The notes beneath the pieces were generated by a model. It made no database searches. It worked only from the letters and a program-made list of their open reading frames with translations, and was not told where the DNA came from. DNA of 64,000 nucleotides from the NCBI RefSeq assembly GCF_002104995.1, contig NW_024468249.1:620001-684000 (forward strand). Reading direction: 5' to 3'. The position numbers and the translations under genes were made by a program. The first letter of the stretch is position 1. Every line of letters starts with the position of its first letter. The stretch is from Linderina pennispora. Its lineage: Eukaryota; Kickxellomycota; Kickxellomycetes; Kickxellales; Kickxellaceae. Positions 46,676-57,051 of the stretch are shown here, piece by piece.

Positions 46676-49606
46676 ATGCTCAGACTCAGCCGGTGTGTTC
46701 AGCAGTCTGGCCAGATCGCGGCTTGCAGAGTTGCAGTGTGCAGCCATAGGATGTTCAGCACCTGTCGGGCGCTTCTGGCGCAGCATGCAAAGTTTGCCGA
46801 ATGGATCGACAACACGGGCAAGCTTGACTCGAAGGCACTCGAGACCAAGTGGAAAGCACGGTGGGCTGAACTGAAAGCCAGCCAGCCCGACCTCGGCAGC
46901 CAGGAGCTGAGCGCGGCGGAGATCGAAAAGATGTTCTATGTGCTGGTCATGTTCCCGTACCCGTCAGGAATGCTGCACATGGGGCATGTGCGTGTATACA
47001 CAATCAGCGACACGCTGTCGCGGTTCCACCGGATGACCGGCAAGCACGTGCTGCACCCGATGGGCTGGGATGCGTTTGGGCTGCCGGCAGAGAACGCTGC
47101 GATCGAGCGCAATGTTGCTCCTGGCGACTGGACGAAGCGCAACATTGCGGCGATGAAAGAGCAACTGGAGACAATTCTGACCGACTTCAACTGGGACCGC
47201 GAGCTGGCGACATGCGATCCAGAGTACTACAAATGGACGCAGCATATATTCCTGCAGCTGTTCAACAACGACATGGTGTATCGGAAAGAGGCTGTTGTCA
47301 ACTGGGACCCAGTCGACCAGACAGTGCTGGCGAACGAACAGGTCGACAAGAACGGGCGGTCGTGGAGATCGGGTGCTGTGGTTGAGCAGCGCAAGCTCAA
47401 GCAGTGGTTCGCCAAGATCACTGACTATGCCGAGGACCTGCTCAAGGACCTGGAGGGTCTGGACTGGCCCGAGCATGTAAAGAGCATGCAGTCGAACTGG
47501 ATCGGCCGGTCTGAGGGCGCAGAGTTTTCGTTCAGCCTCATCCAAGAAGGTAGCTCAGAGCTGCCTGCTGACTCGATCAGCGTGTTTACCAGTCGTCCCG
47601 ACACGCTGTTTGGTGTGTCCTACCTGGCCATTGCCGCTGATCACCCGCTTGTATCGGCAGAGTACCTGCCCAAAGACCGGGCGGATGAGGTGGTGAGGCG
47701 TGCTAAAGAGATCAGCAGCAGTCTGGCTGGTGGTGGTGACCGTGCCGCGCAGGGATCAAAGGCTGGTGTGTTTACTGGATTGTACGCCAAGCATCCACTT
47801 GACCCAGCGCGCAAGGTGCCAGTCTACATTGCGGACTACGTGCTGTCGACCTACGGTACCGGTGCAGTGATGGGTGTACCAGCCCATGACATTCGCGACT
47901 ACGAGTTCTCCCAGGCGAACAGAATTGAAATCGGCAATGCCGTAGTGGAGCCCAGCAGTCCCTCTGATGGCAGTGCTGCTCCGAGTGGCGAGCTCCCAGT
48001 ATTCACCAATCTGGGGGTCTTGCGGCGTGTGCCAGAGAACGGGCCCTTTGGTGGTATGACCAGCGAGGACGCAATGAAGGCGGTTGTCGCTGCAGCCTCC
48101 AAGACCGGCGCTGGTAAGGCTGTAGTCAACTACCGGCTACGCGACTGGCTCCTGTCGCGACAGCGCTATTGGGGTGCACCGGTCCCGATCATCCACTGTG
48201 AGTCGTGCGGTGTAGTGCCAGTGCCCGAGAAGGACCTGCCCGTGGAGCTCCCGTCCAATGTGCAGCTGTCGGGGCGTGGCGGTAGCCCGCTGGCAAGGGC
48301 AGCCGACTGGGTCAACTGCAAATGCCCCAAGTGCAATGGTGCGGCGAAGCGCGATACCGATACCCTGGACACGTTTGTCGATTCGTCATGGTACTTTTTG
48401 CGCTACGCTGATGCCCAAAATGCGGCAAAGCCGTTCAGCGCAGCAAAGGCGACTGCTGCTATGCCAGTTGATATCTACATTGGCGGTGTCGAGCACGCCA
48501 TCCTGCATCTGCTGTACTCGCGGTTTATCAGCAAGTTCCTGTGGAAGACTGGCGCGTACGGGTCCAAAGCAGATCTGAGCGCTCTGGACGATGCCGCAAA
48601 GTTGGCAGCGCTGGCCAGGGAGACGAGCAGTGGGGCTCGTAATGGCGAGCCATTCAAGCGGCTGCTGACGCAGGGAATGGTGCATGGCCTCACATACAAG
48701 GACCCACATACTGGCCGGTTCCTGAAGCCCGATGAAGTCGAAGTGCCCAGCAAGGCTGGCAATGGAGCGAGGATCATCGCGACTGGCGAGGCACCGGCTG
48801 TATCCTACGAGAAAATGTCCAAGTCCAAGTACAATGGCGTGGATCCAACCGAGACAGTGGCGAAATACGGAGCCGACGCAACTCGCCTACATATGCTGTA
48901 TCTGGCGCCGCCACAGGACGTGCTGGAGTGGGACACACAGAGCATCGTCGGTATGCAGCGGTGGATCAACCGCCTTGGCCGTCTGGTAGACAGTGCTGCA
49001 GAGAATGCACCCAAGCAGAGCTGGCTGCAGTGCGTAGGTGAGCGCGCCAGATGGAGCAAGGAAGCGCAGGAGACATACAGGCAGACGAATGTGGCCGTGC
49101 AGCGCGCCAGCGAGTCCCTAAGCGGCTCGTTTGCGTTCAACACGGCGATTGCAGCGCTGATCGAACTGTCAAACTACCTGGCGACGGTGAAGGACACATC
49201 GCACGCGACATTTGCGTATGGCATTGCGAGCCTGGTCAAGATGGTCAGCCCATTCGCGCCCAGCGTCGGCGAGGAGCTGTGGGAGGTGCTCGGCAAGGCT
49301 GGGTTCCTGACAGCTGCCGATCTGGCGACCAGCGCTGGCGGTGGCGTGTTTGCGCAGAGCTGGCCTGATGTCGACCAGTCCGCACTCAGGAAGCTTAGTG
49401 TAACCATCGTGGTGCAGATCAACGGCAAGGTGCGGTTCAGGCTTGAGGACGCCGAGCCCGACCAGGACAAGGAGAGTATCCTTGCAACCATCATGGAGCA
49501 GCCGCAGGCCAAGAAATGGCTACGCTCTGACGACGGCACACCGAAGCAAGTTGTCAAGACCATCCACGTGCCCAACAAGCTCATAAACATCATCGTTGCA
49601 AAATAA
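46676..49606 (+). CDS. NAM2: Mitochondrial leucyl-tRNA synthetase
   Basis: 976 residues, no intron or frameshift. The first ~35 residues are rich in Arg, Ser and Cys, as expected for a mitochondrial presequence. The bacterial-type class I synthetase follows: [15 protein letters not shown] (HIGH motif), [15 protein letters not shown], the editing domain with [20 protein letters not shown], and [12 protein letters not shown] (KMSKS). The C-terminal domain ends [12 protein letters not shown]. It charges mitochondrial tRNA-Leu; the yeast homologue also helps splice group I introns, which cannot be judged here. Confidence 0.95.
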   Translation: MLRLSRCVQQSGQIAACRVAVCSHRMFSTCRALLAQHAKFAEWIDNTGKLDSKALETKWKARWAELKASQPDLGSQELSAAEIEKMFYVLVMFPYPSGMLHMGHVRVYTISDTLSRFHRMTGKHVLHPMGWDAFGLPAENAAIERNVAPGDWTKRNIAAMKEQLETILTDFNWDRELATCDPEYYKWTQHIFLQLFNNDMVYRKEAVVNWDPVDQTVLANEQVDKNGRSWRSGAVVEQRKLKQWFAKITDYAEDLLKDLEGLDWPEHVKSMQSNWIGRSEGAEFSFSLIQEGSSELPADSISVFTSRPDTLFGVSYLAIAADHPLVSAEYLPKDRADEVVRRAKEISSSLAGGGDRAAQGSKAGVFTGLYAKHPLDPARKVPVYIADYVLSTYGTGAVMGVPAHDIRDYEFSQANRIEIGNAVVEPSSPSDGSAAPSGELPVFTNLGVLRRVPENGPFGGMTSEDAMKAVVAAASKTGAGKAVVNYRLRDWLLSRQRYWGAPVPIIHCESCGVVPVPEKDLPVELPSNVQLSGRGGSPLARAADWVNCKCPKCNGAAKRDTDTLDTFVDSSWYFLRYADAQNAAKPFSAAKATAAMPVDIYIGGVEHAILHLLYSRFISKFLWKTGAYGSKADLSALDDAAKLAALARETSSGARNGEPFKRLLTQGMVHGLTYKDPHTGRFLKPDEVEVPSKAGNGARIIATGEAPAVSYEKMSKSKYNGVDPTETVAKYGADATRLHMLYLAPPQDVLEWDTQSIVGMQRWINRLGRLVDSAAENAPKQSWLQCVGERARWSKEAQETYRQTNVAVQRASESLSGSFAFNTAIAALIELSNYLATVKDTSHATFAYGIASLVKMVSPFAPSVGEELWEVLGKAGFLTAADLATSAGGGVFAQSWPDVDQSALRKLSVTIVVQINGKVRFRLEDAEPDQDKESILATIMEQPQAKKWLRSDDGTPKQVVKTIHVPNKLINIIVAK

Positions 49607-49700
49607 GTTACAAGAAATGTGGTATTATTTGACAAGTCAAGGTAGAGAAACGGGCTAGGTAGTTGGCCGCTCGAGGGGAAATATGGAGTGAGCAAGAAGC

Positions 49701-50627
49701 TTAGTCGTACTTGGCGCACGCCTCCTTGATGGCGTTGACGGCAACCTCGAGCTTCTTGGCCTCGGCAGCGTTGACAGGGACGTCAAAGGCCTGCTCGACA
49801 CCGCTGGCGCCGATAGCAGCGGGCCACGACATGTAGCAGCCGTACTTCTCGACAAAGTTGACGACCGGGAACACCTGGCTGGTGTTGTTCAGCAGAGCCT
49901 CGGCGAGGGTGGCGGCGCAGATACCGATGCCAAAGTAGGTCGAGCCCTTGGCGTCGATGATATCGTAGGCCTTGCGCATGATCTTCTCGTTGATGCTATC
50001 GAGGTCGACGCCCTGCATCTTGGGGTGGTCCAGCAGGGGCCGGCCACCAATGCGGGCAGCAGACCAGCCGGTGAACTGGTTGTCGCCGTGCTCGCCAAGC
50101 ATGTAGGCGTGGACGGAGGAGGGCGAGACGCCGGTGATCTCGGACAGGGTGTTGCGCAGACGGCCCGAGTCCAGGAAGGTTCCGGAGCCGATGACCTGGT
50201 TGACCGGCAGACCCGAGGCCTTCTGGGCAATATGCGTCAGCACGTCGACCGGGTTCGACACCATCAGGACCTTGGCCGAGGGCTTGATTGGCTGCATGCT
50301 GTCCATGATCGACTTGATGATCTTGTAGTTGCGCTCGATCAGGTTCGAGCGGGGCTCGCCGGGCTGCTGGCGGGCGCCGGCGGTGACAATGATGACGTCG
50401 GACTGGCCGGCTTCCTGGAAGGAGGCCTTGCGGCAGGTGCCGGGCTTGAGGAACGAGGCGTCGCTGATGTCGAGAGCCTGGCCCTGGGCGGCCTTGTCGA
50501 CAACGTCAACAATGAGGACTTCGGCGGGCACGCCCTTGGCGATCAGGGCGAATGCAGCGGCAGCGCCGACGTTGCCACCACCACCGATGACGGCAATGCG
50601 GTTGGGAGGAACAGCTGAAGAGGTCAT
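49701..50627 (-). CDS. L-lactate dehydrogenase (LDH/MDH superfamily)
   Basis: 308 residues. An NAD-binding IGGGGNVG loop, catalytic His in GEHGD, and the substrate loop AGARQQPGEPRSNL. The residue that separates the two enzymes is glutamine (Q87, Arg in malate dehydrogenases), followed by R93, which favours pyruvate/lactate over oxaloacetate/malate. No presequence is seen, so a cytosolic enzyme is expected. A close relative such as L-2-hydroxyisocaproate dehydrogenase cannot be excluded. It is convergent with the LeuRS gene (95 bp apart) and divergent from calcineurin B. Confidence 0.85.
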   Translation of the reverse strand: MTSSAVPPNRIAVIGGGGNVGAAAAFALIAKGVPAEVLIVDVVDKAAQGQALDISDASFLKPGTCRKASFQEAGQSDVIIVTAGARQQPGEPRSNLIERNYKIIKSIMDSMQPIKPSAKVLMVSNPVDVLTHIAQKASGLPVNQVIGSGTFLDSGRLRNTLSEITGVSPSSVHAYMLGEHGDNQFTGWSAARIGGRPLLDHPKMQGVDLDSINEKIMRKAYDIIDAKGSTYFGIGICAATLAEALLNNTSQVFPVVNFVEKYGCYMSWPAAIGASGVEQAFDVPVNAAEAKKLEVAVNAIKEACAKYD

Positions 50628-51536
50628 TGTAGAGAAAAGTGTGCTTGTGAAGTTGGAAGATGGGAAAAGAGTGAGGTAATCCTTGCTTGGAAAAAGGAGA
50701 GGGCGGAACGGGCCCCGGGTGGTGCCTTATATATGGCCGGTGTCCCTTGCCAGCGGGCAATGCCTAGGGCATGTCTGGACTACACTCCCGTGTCTTGCAT
50801 GTAGCACGCAGAAAACCGCTTGCATCAGGTGCTGCCCCCTTATCCCGCCCTTATCCCGGGGTGCTGCGCCATCACCGCCAATGCTGCCAGCACATTCCAG
50901 CGTCCCCAATCTTGTCGAAATGGCCGTCGGGCAATTCGCCAGGGGTGATGTGGTGTGGTCAGACGTCACCAACAATAGGCGACGGATCTCGCAGAATCGA
51001 TGTAGTCCCCCACGGCCGATTGGGCGCGTTACACAGCACGGAGCCCAAACATCCAAGATATCTGCAAAGGTCGCCCACTGCCGGCCTGGAGTCTGGCGTC
51101 AGCTGCTTATTGCCGCGTGCCTGGGGCTTGGGCGGGTCAGCTGAAGGCAGTCCGCGTTCTGCCGGATTTTGGGGAGGGCAGCAGTCAGGGCCACCACTCT
51201 CCTATGTTCAAAGACTATCACCCGTCATCCTCCAGCGATGTGGAATGGTCGGGACATGGAGGGCTTACCGAGATGCTGCAGGATGGGGATGGGGGTGGGG
51301 ATGGGGCGGTTCTGTGGAGAACCGTCGGGCTGCCCAGCGGCTGCTGCCCCTACAAGCGCAAGCGGGAAATCACGCGCAGCCTGGCCAGCACGGGTTGCAG
51401 CCGTCTCCACATTTGCCAGAATCCCCCGCCCAGGTTGTCACTTTGGCCACTGGGCCCAGCAGACACAAGGAATCTCTTTTCCTCCCTCTCGGCCAGACAT
51501 TCAACACTGCTTTTTTCTTTCCTCGAATTCGACACG
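50628..51536. other. Divergent promoter region between LDH and calcineurin B
   Basis: A 909-bp GC-rich gap serving two diverging genes. It holds a TATA-like box for LDH and a C/T-rich leader before the calcineurin B start. Overlapping short ORFs in it look like chance ORFs in GC-rich DNA. Confidence 0.5.
50728..50734 (-). promoter_or_regulatory. TATA-like box upstream of LDH
   Basis: The minus strand reads ATATATAAGG about 100 bp upstream of the LDH start codon. Sequence and spacing fit a TATA element; no other evidence. Confidence 0.45.
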
Positions 51537-52194
51537 ATGGGCAATGCAAATTCCGTCCAGCTGGAGGACCTCGTTGGGTCGACAAACTGTAAGACGAAGA
51601 AGCAGGCAGACAGTGTCTCAGAGGCGCATAGCGTCACTGGGGGTTTGGCAAAGGAGCCGTATTTGTAGTGCTAACGGGTTTCGGGACCGAAAAAAACATA
51701 CTTGAGCACATGTAGTCACAGCAGAGGAAATTCAGCGGCTGCACAAGCGGTTCTCCAAGCTGGACCGCGACAACTCTGGCACAATTGACAAGGACGAGTT
51801 TTTCTCGATCCCGCAGCTGGCCAACAACCCGCTGTCGTCGCGGCTGATTGACATTTTCGACACAGACGGCGGCGGTGACGTTGACTTTAAGGAGTTCATT
51901 ACTGGCCTGAGCACGTTCAGCAGCAAGGGGCGCGAGGAGGAGAAGCTGCGGTTCATGTTCAAAATCTACGACATGGACCGCGACGGGTATATCTCGAATG
52001 GCGAGCTGTTTCTGGTGCTCAAGATGATGGTGGGCAACAACCTGACGCCGCAGCAGCTGCAGCAGATCGTCGACAAGACGATCATGGAGGCCGACAAGAA
52101 CGGCGACGGCAAGATTGATTTTGACGAGTTCCGGCGGTTTGTTGCCCGGACCGACGTCGCCAACCAGCTGACGATCGACGAGCAAAAGTTCTAG
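51537..52194 (+). CDS. CNB1: Calcineurin regulatory subunit B
   Basis: Exon 1 is 51537-51588 and exon 2 is 51716-52194, giving 176 residues. The 127-bp intron has GTAAGA, TGCTAAC and a GTAG acceptor. Calcineurin B is the Ca2+-binding subunit of the calcineurin protein phosphatase. MGNANS offers the N-myristoylation glycine. Four EF-hands are visible, with loops starting [39 protein letters not shown] and [13 protein letters not shown]. The stretch [20 protein letters not shown] is nearly invariant in the family. Confidence 0.95.
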
Positions 52195-52244
52195 CCATTC
52201 ATTATTAGGTGTGCTTTAATAAAGAGAGTAACCAACAACGTCCA

Positions 52245-55200
52245 TTAGTGCCAGGTGTTGGTGCCGACCATGGCCTCCTGCAGGTACTTGTACGGCTTGC
52301 GGCTGGTGCGCCGGCCGAGGCGCGTCCAGAGGCTCATGCCGCTGACATTGCGGTCGTAGGCAGCCTGGGAGACATGGCCGAGCTCCTCGAGCGAGGTGCG
52401 CGACGAGACCTTCTGCTTGTCGTCGCTGGCATAGTCCGACGATGCGTCGGCGTGGTGCCCGGGCTTGCGCCTGTGGAAGCAGCGCGTGTAGCCAAGCCCG
52501 ATCAGACGGAAGATCTTGGCCAGCGGGATGGCGAGGCGCGGGAACACGAAGCGCTCGCCCAGGTAGCACGCGAGGAAGTTGCCAGCAACCATGCCGAAGA
52601 TGGTGAAGCGCCAGCCGACAGACGTGTGCATGATGCCAAAAATCGAGTAGATCTTGCCCACAGGGACAAGCAGGATCCACAGGTCCAGGATGGTCAGCAG
52701 GGCGATGACGCCCACGTACCAGTAGTTGCGGAAGGCCGACTCGCGGTACGGCGGGCCGATGGTGAAGACGGCACCGGCAAACACGTACTGGAACATGGTC
52801 AGCAGGAACATGGTGGTGTTCAGGTCGCCCTCGTTCTCGACCGAGTCCGGGTCTTCGGGATCCACAGGCAGCTGCTTCTGGTACCAGCTGCGCGACTCGA
52901 CCATGAAGTACATGGAGATCTGGAAGCCAATAATCAGCAGGGTGTTTCCAATAAGCGATGTTAGCACCTTCTTGCTGGTCAGACTGGCCGAGGGGCGCTT
53001 GGGTACGAGCTTCTTGTACGGCCTGGCGCGGTCCATGCAGATGGCGATGGACATGATGGTGAACAGATCGGCCCACAGGTACTGGAAGTCAGTCAGGTTG
53101 ACATTGTAGATGTACAGCAAGCAGACAGTGGTAAACTGCACCATGCTGTACAGAGCCATGAACTTGAAGCACGAGAACGACGTCGCAATGGAGCACCGGC
53201 CCTCCCTGATCAGCTGCACTACGCACTGGATGTCGGTCGAGTTGGATGTGAACGGTGCAGCTACGCTGGCCTCGGCTTCGCTCAACGAAATACCCATGTC
53301 GGCCGACTTGAGCGCGCTGCAGTCGTTGGCCCCGTCGCCACAGAAGCCGGTAATGTAACCGAGCTCCTGCAGGCACTGGATCATCTCTGCCTTCTGCTCC
53401 GGCGACATGCGTGCGTAGACAGTGCCGCGCATCAGCATGTGCTTGAAGGTCTCGGTGCGCATGGCGTGCTCGGAAAGATATCCAAACACGTCGCCAGTGA
53501 CGGCAACGCCGTAGTGTCCCGTCTTGCCCAGCTCCTGGGCCATGGCGACCGCACGCGCGTCCTCGGGATCAGTGGCATACGGAACCAGGGTGATCGGGTC
53601 CAGGGCGACCTTTACGCCCGAGCTCTCGCGCCACGATACGCTGGCCAGCGACGAGTGTGGGTTGGCGATCTCGCTCTCAATGCGGTCCTTCTCGTAGTCA
53701 GCCGAATGCGGCTCGCTGTGCAGGTACGAGACGAACACCGTGGTGGTCTTGTTCACCAGCTCGCACTCCTTGGCAACGCTGACAGCGGTGAGCGGGTTGT
53801 CGCCAGTGCACATGACCATGCGGATCCTGGCATCGCGCAGGTCCTTCAGCACACCAGCCGTGGTCGGCTTGAGCCGGTTCTCGAATACCATGAAGCCCAT
53901 GAACGTCAGATCACACTCGACCTCGTTGCGCTCCAGCGCTGCCGTCTTGCGATACGACATGTGCAGGGGCTTGCCGGCCAGCGCAATGACACGATAGCCG
54001 CTCTGCGTGTACTGGTCAAGAGCTGAGTCAAAGTCGCTGGGGATGGTGGCGGCGCGGCAAATGGTGCGGATGACCTCGGGAGCACCCTTGGTGTATGTCT
54101 CGGCGTACTTGTTGTGCAGGCGCTTGGTGATGACACTGGCGCGGCGCAGCGCTGGCGAGAATTCGAAGCACCGGAGGATGCCGAGCTCCTCTAGGCCAGC
54201 CGGGACAGCAGAGCCAGTGGGCGGGCGAATGACCGTAGGAAGGGGCGTCGCGCTGCTGGCCTGGTCGCTGTCAGGCTCGCTGCCCTCGTTCTCCTCCATC
54301 TGCCAGCCAGTGAACTCGAACATTTTGGCCTCAAGCGGATCGCCAATCGGCACATTGTCAACCAGGCGCAGCGAGTGGCAGGTGGCAAGCGCATTGAACA
54401 CAGTGATGCCGGAAACGCCAATGGTGTCCTGTAGTTCGCCGTCCTTGGTGGTGACCGACTCGGCAACTTGCTGCACATCAGAGTGCATTGGGACGAATGA
54501 GCCGCTCGTCTGGCTAACCACACGCACACCGAGCAGATCCAGCCCCTCCTCAGTCAGCGTGCCAGTCTTGTCGAAGCACATAACGGCGACCTTGCTGGCC
54601 ACGTTGATACGCGACGGACTGATGCAGAAGATGCCAACCTTGCGCAGTCTGCGGGCAGCAAACGCCATACCAATGGACATGGACGCCGGCAGGGCAGGCG
54701 GCACAACCACGGTGATCAGATCGAGTGCCTTCTTGGCGATCGCGCCAGCCGACACGCCGATGCGGTGGAGATTGATGGTGTTTGCGATGAATCCACACAC
54801 GGCGATGACGGCCAGCACGCCGATAAAGCGGAAGGCATCGCGGTAGAAACGGAACTTGGTTGGACGCGGGAACAGGATGGAGCGCACCAGACTGCCCTTG
54901 GTTGTGTTGAAGCCTGTGCGCAGGACCATGGCTGTGGCGCGCACGTTCGGACCATTGCTCATGTCGGCCGAGACCGTCGACGACATCTGGTCCGAGAAGT
55001 TCTCATCGATTGCCAGTCTGCCAGCACCATCGGTGGGTGGCGAGGCAGAGCGGTCGCGCGGGAAGCGGCTGACAGCCTTGCGGACACGCACAATCTTTGT
55101 CCCAGCAAACACGACGTGGCGGGCAATCTCGGGCTTGAATGTGTGCGAGCTCAGATCGATCAGCTCCATGACGCTGCTGCTGGGCTCGAGCGGCGACTTT

Positions 55201-56587
55201 GACTCTGGCACACTCTCGCCAGTCAGCATACTCTCGTTGACGATGCAGTCGCCCTCGAGCATGACGGCCTCGCACGGCAGCACCGAGATGCCCTCGTCGG
55301 ACATGTCAAAGATATCGCCAGGCACCAGGCCCTCCGAGTCAATGACCTCCCACTTGCGGTCGCGCAGGACGCGCACAGGACACGAGTATGCTGCCATCTG
55401 CTTGATCTTGCGCACTGTTCTCTTGGTTGAAATGAGCGTGACGGCGATGGACACGGCAGAGATGAAAAAGATACACGCGGCATAGTAGTAGTAGTCCTCG
55501 CAACTCCAGATAATGATGCTGGCGATCTGGAACACATAGAACGGGTTCAGGACCTCCTCAACCAGGAGGCGTACCCACGACTTTTCCTCAATGTCGATCA
55601 GACAGCGGTCAAAGATACGCAGCCGCTGGTCGACCTCCTGGCCCGTCAGGCCATGCCGGCCGGTCACCACGCCCTGCTGCCACTGCGCATCCTTCCACTT
55701 GCTGGTCGAAATGTACTCGAGCGACACCGGGTGCATGATGAACCGGTTATGGCGGAACACAAACACACGCAGCTCGTCCAGAGCCATATTGTCGCCTGAC
55801 TTGCTGCTGGCACCAAACACCATGGTCAGGGTGCCGTCAAATTTAATGTGCTGAACCCGCTCCATCGACAGGTGCTTGCCTTCGTCGGTAACCTGGATGT
55901 ACTCGGCCGTGGCCAGGGGCGCGGGCTTCATGATGAACCAGAGCGAGATTGTGTGGAACCAGGTGTCGACCACATACAGGAGCCCGGCGGTGCAGAAAAC
56001 CAGGGTCCAGTAGAGCATGGCACCAGGCAGGGTGCGGCGCAGCCCGCGCAGCTGTATCGTCATGTCCTCCTCCTCAAGACGGACGAGCTGGTGGACTCCA
56101 TCGGTGTTTGCTAGTTGTGTGCGAGTAAACATTTAGTATCGGGATGGCACGAGGATAATGCGGGCAGGATAATGCGCAGGCGATCGCATAAGAGGAGGAT
56201 TAAGGCAGGTCTTGAAGAAGGAAGGTGAACCGGGGAGGATTCACTGCAGGATTATAGAAAGGAAAAATAGACAAGTACTCTTGGGACGCGCATTGACAAA
56301 GAGCACACCAAGCCTGTCCCTTTTAAAATGCGCCTCTCTAGTCATCCGGGAGTACCCAGGCACACTGGAAATGGCTTGCCCATCTTCCCCAAGCAAAAAA
56401 ATTTTCTCTTGCAGAGGTTCCCAGAATGAGACAATGGTCGGTTGCAGCAGCACGCCGAATGAGAACAGACAATGCGTGTGCGACGTATGGCGCTATCGCC
56501 TGGCCACTTACCATTCAAGTCGGAGATGGAATGCGACCGCGTCGACAGCGGCGGCGGGAGAGGGGGTGGGACAGTTACCGAGTCCAT
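52245..56587 (-). CDS. YPK9: P5B-type cation/polyamine-transporting ATPase (Ypk9/ATP13A2 family), copy 1
   Basis: P5B ATPases sit in vacuolar or lysosomal membranes and export polyamines or metals. The P5B mark VVVPPALP is in transmembrane helix 4; NESMLTGESVP (actuator), FDKTGTLTEEG with the phosphorylated Asp, TGDNPLTAVSVA and GDGANDCSALKSADMGISLS follow. I propose two exons. Exon 1 is 56587-56512 (MDSVTVPPPLPPPLSTRS...). The intron is 56511-56111, with GTAAGT, TACTAA and CTAG. Exon 2 is 56110-52245. The result is 1313 residues and the phases match. The simpler model starts at ATG 56132 and gives 1295 residues, but that ATG lies inside the apparent branch site. Both models read LVRLEEEDMTIQLRGL. 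The stop is 51 bp from the calcineurin B stop. Confidence 0.9.
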
Positions 56588-57051
56588 GAACTGTGCAGAG
56601 TGAGCGGCTCGAGTGAATACGGGTGCATGCAGCAGCGGGTGGCGTGGATTTTAAGAGTTGGCGGTGGCTGGAACGAGATAAGCTCGGGCGATGTTGGGCT
56701 GGGCAAGATTAGAGATATCGACAAGTGGAGACAATAGAGAGCAGCCCAAGGGCATCACATGCAGTGTCTTTTATAGCCAGCGTGCAGCATAAGCAGGTTG
56801 GAGCCACGGCAGGCGTGCAGCGGGTGTCCCCACTTTTCGGACGGCGCAAATTTGTTTTTCATTCTCTTGTCGCCGTGTCCGGGGACGATCCAACATCTTT
56901 TTTTCATAAGAACGGAGCATCCCGGCGAGAAAAAAAAATTTTTTTTTCGTTCGCCAACACACAAGCGGCTTGGTAAGAAATGTAGGCCCCCAAAGGCTGC
57001 AGAGAAAATAATGAAATTTTGGAATGGTTGTACATGTAGAATAACTCAAAG
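56588..57051. other. Intergenic region between the two P5B ATPase genes
   Basis: This is the promoter region of copy 1 and the 3' flank of copy 2. It contains an A-run followed directly by a T-run at about 56931-56949. No gene is recognised. Confidence 0.5.
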
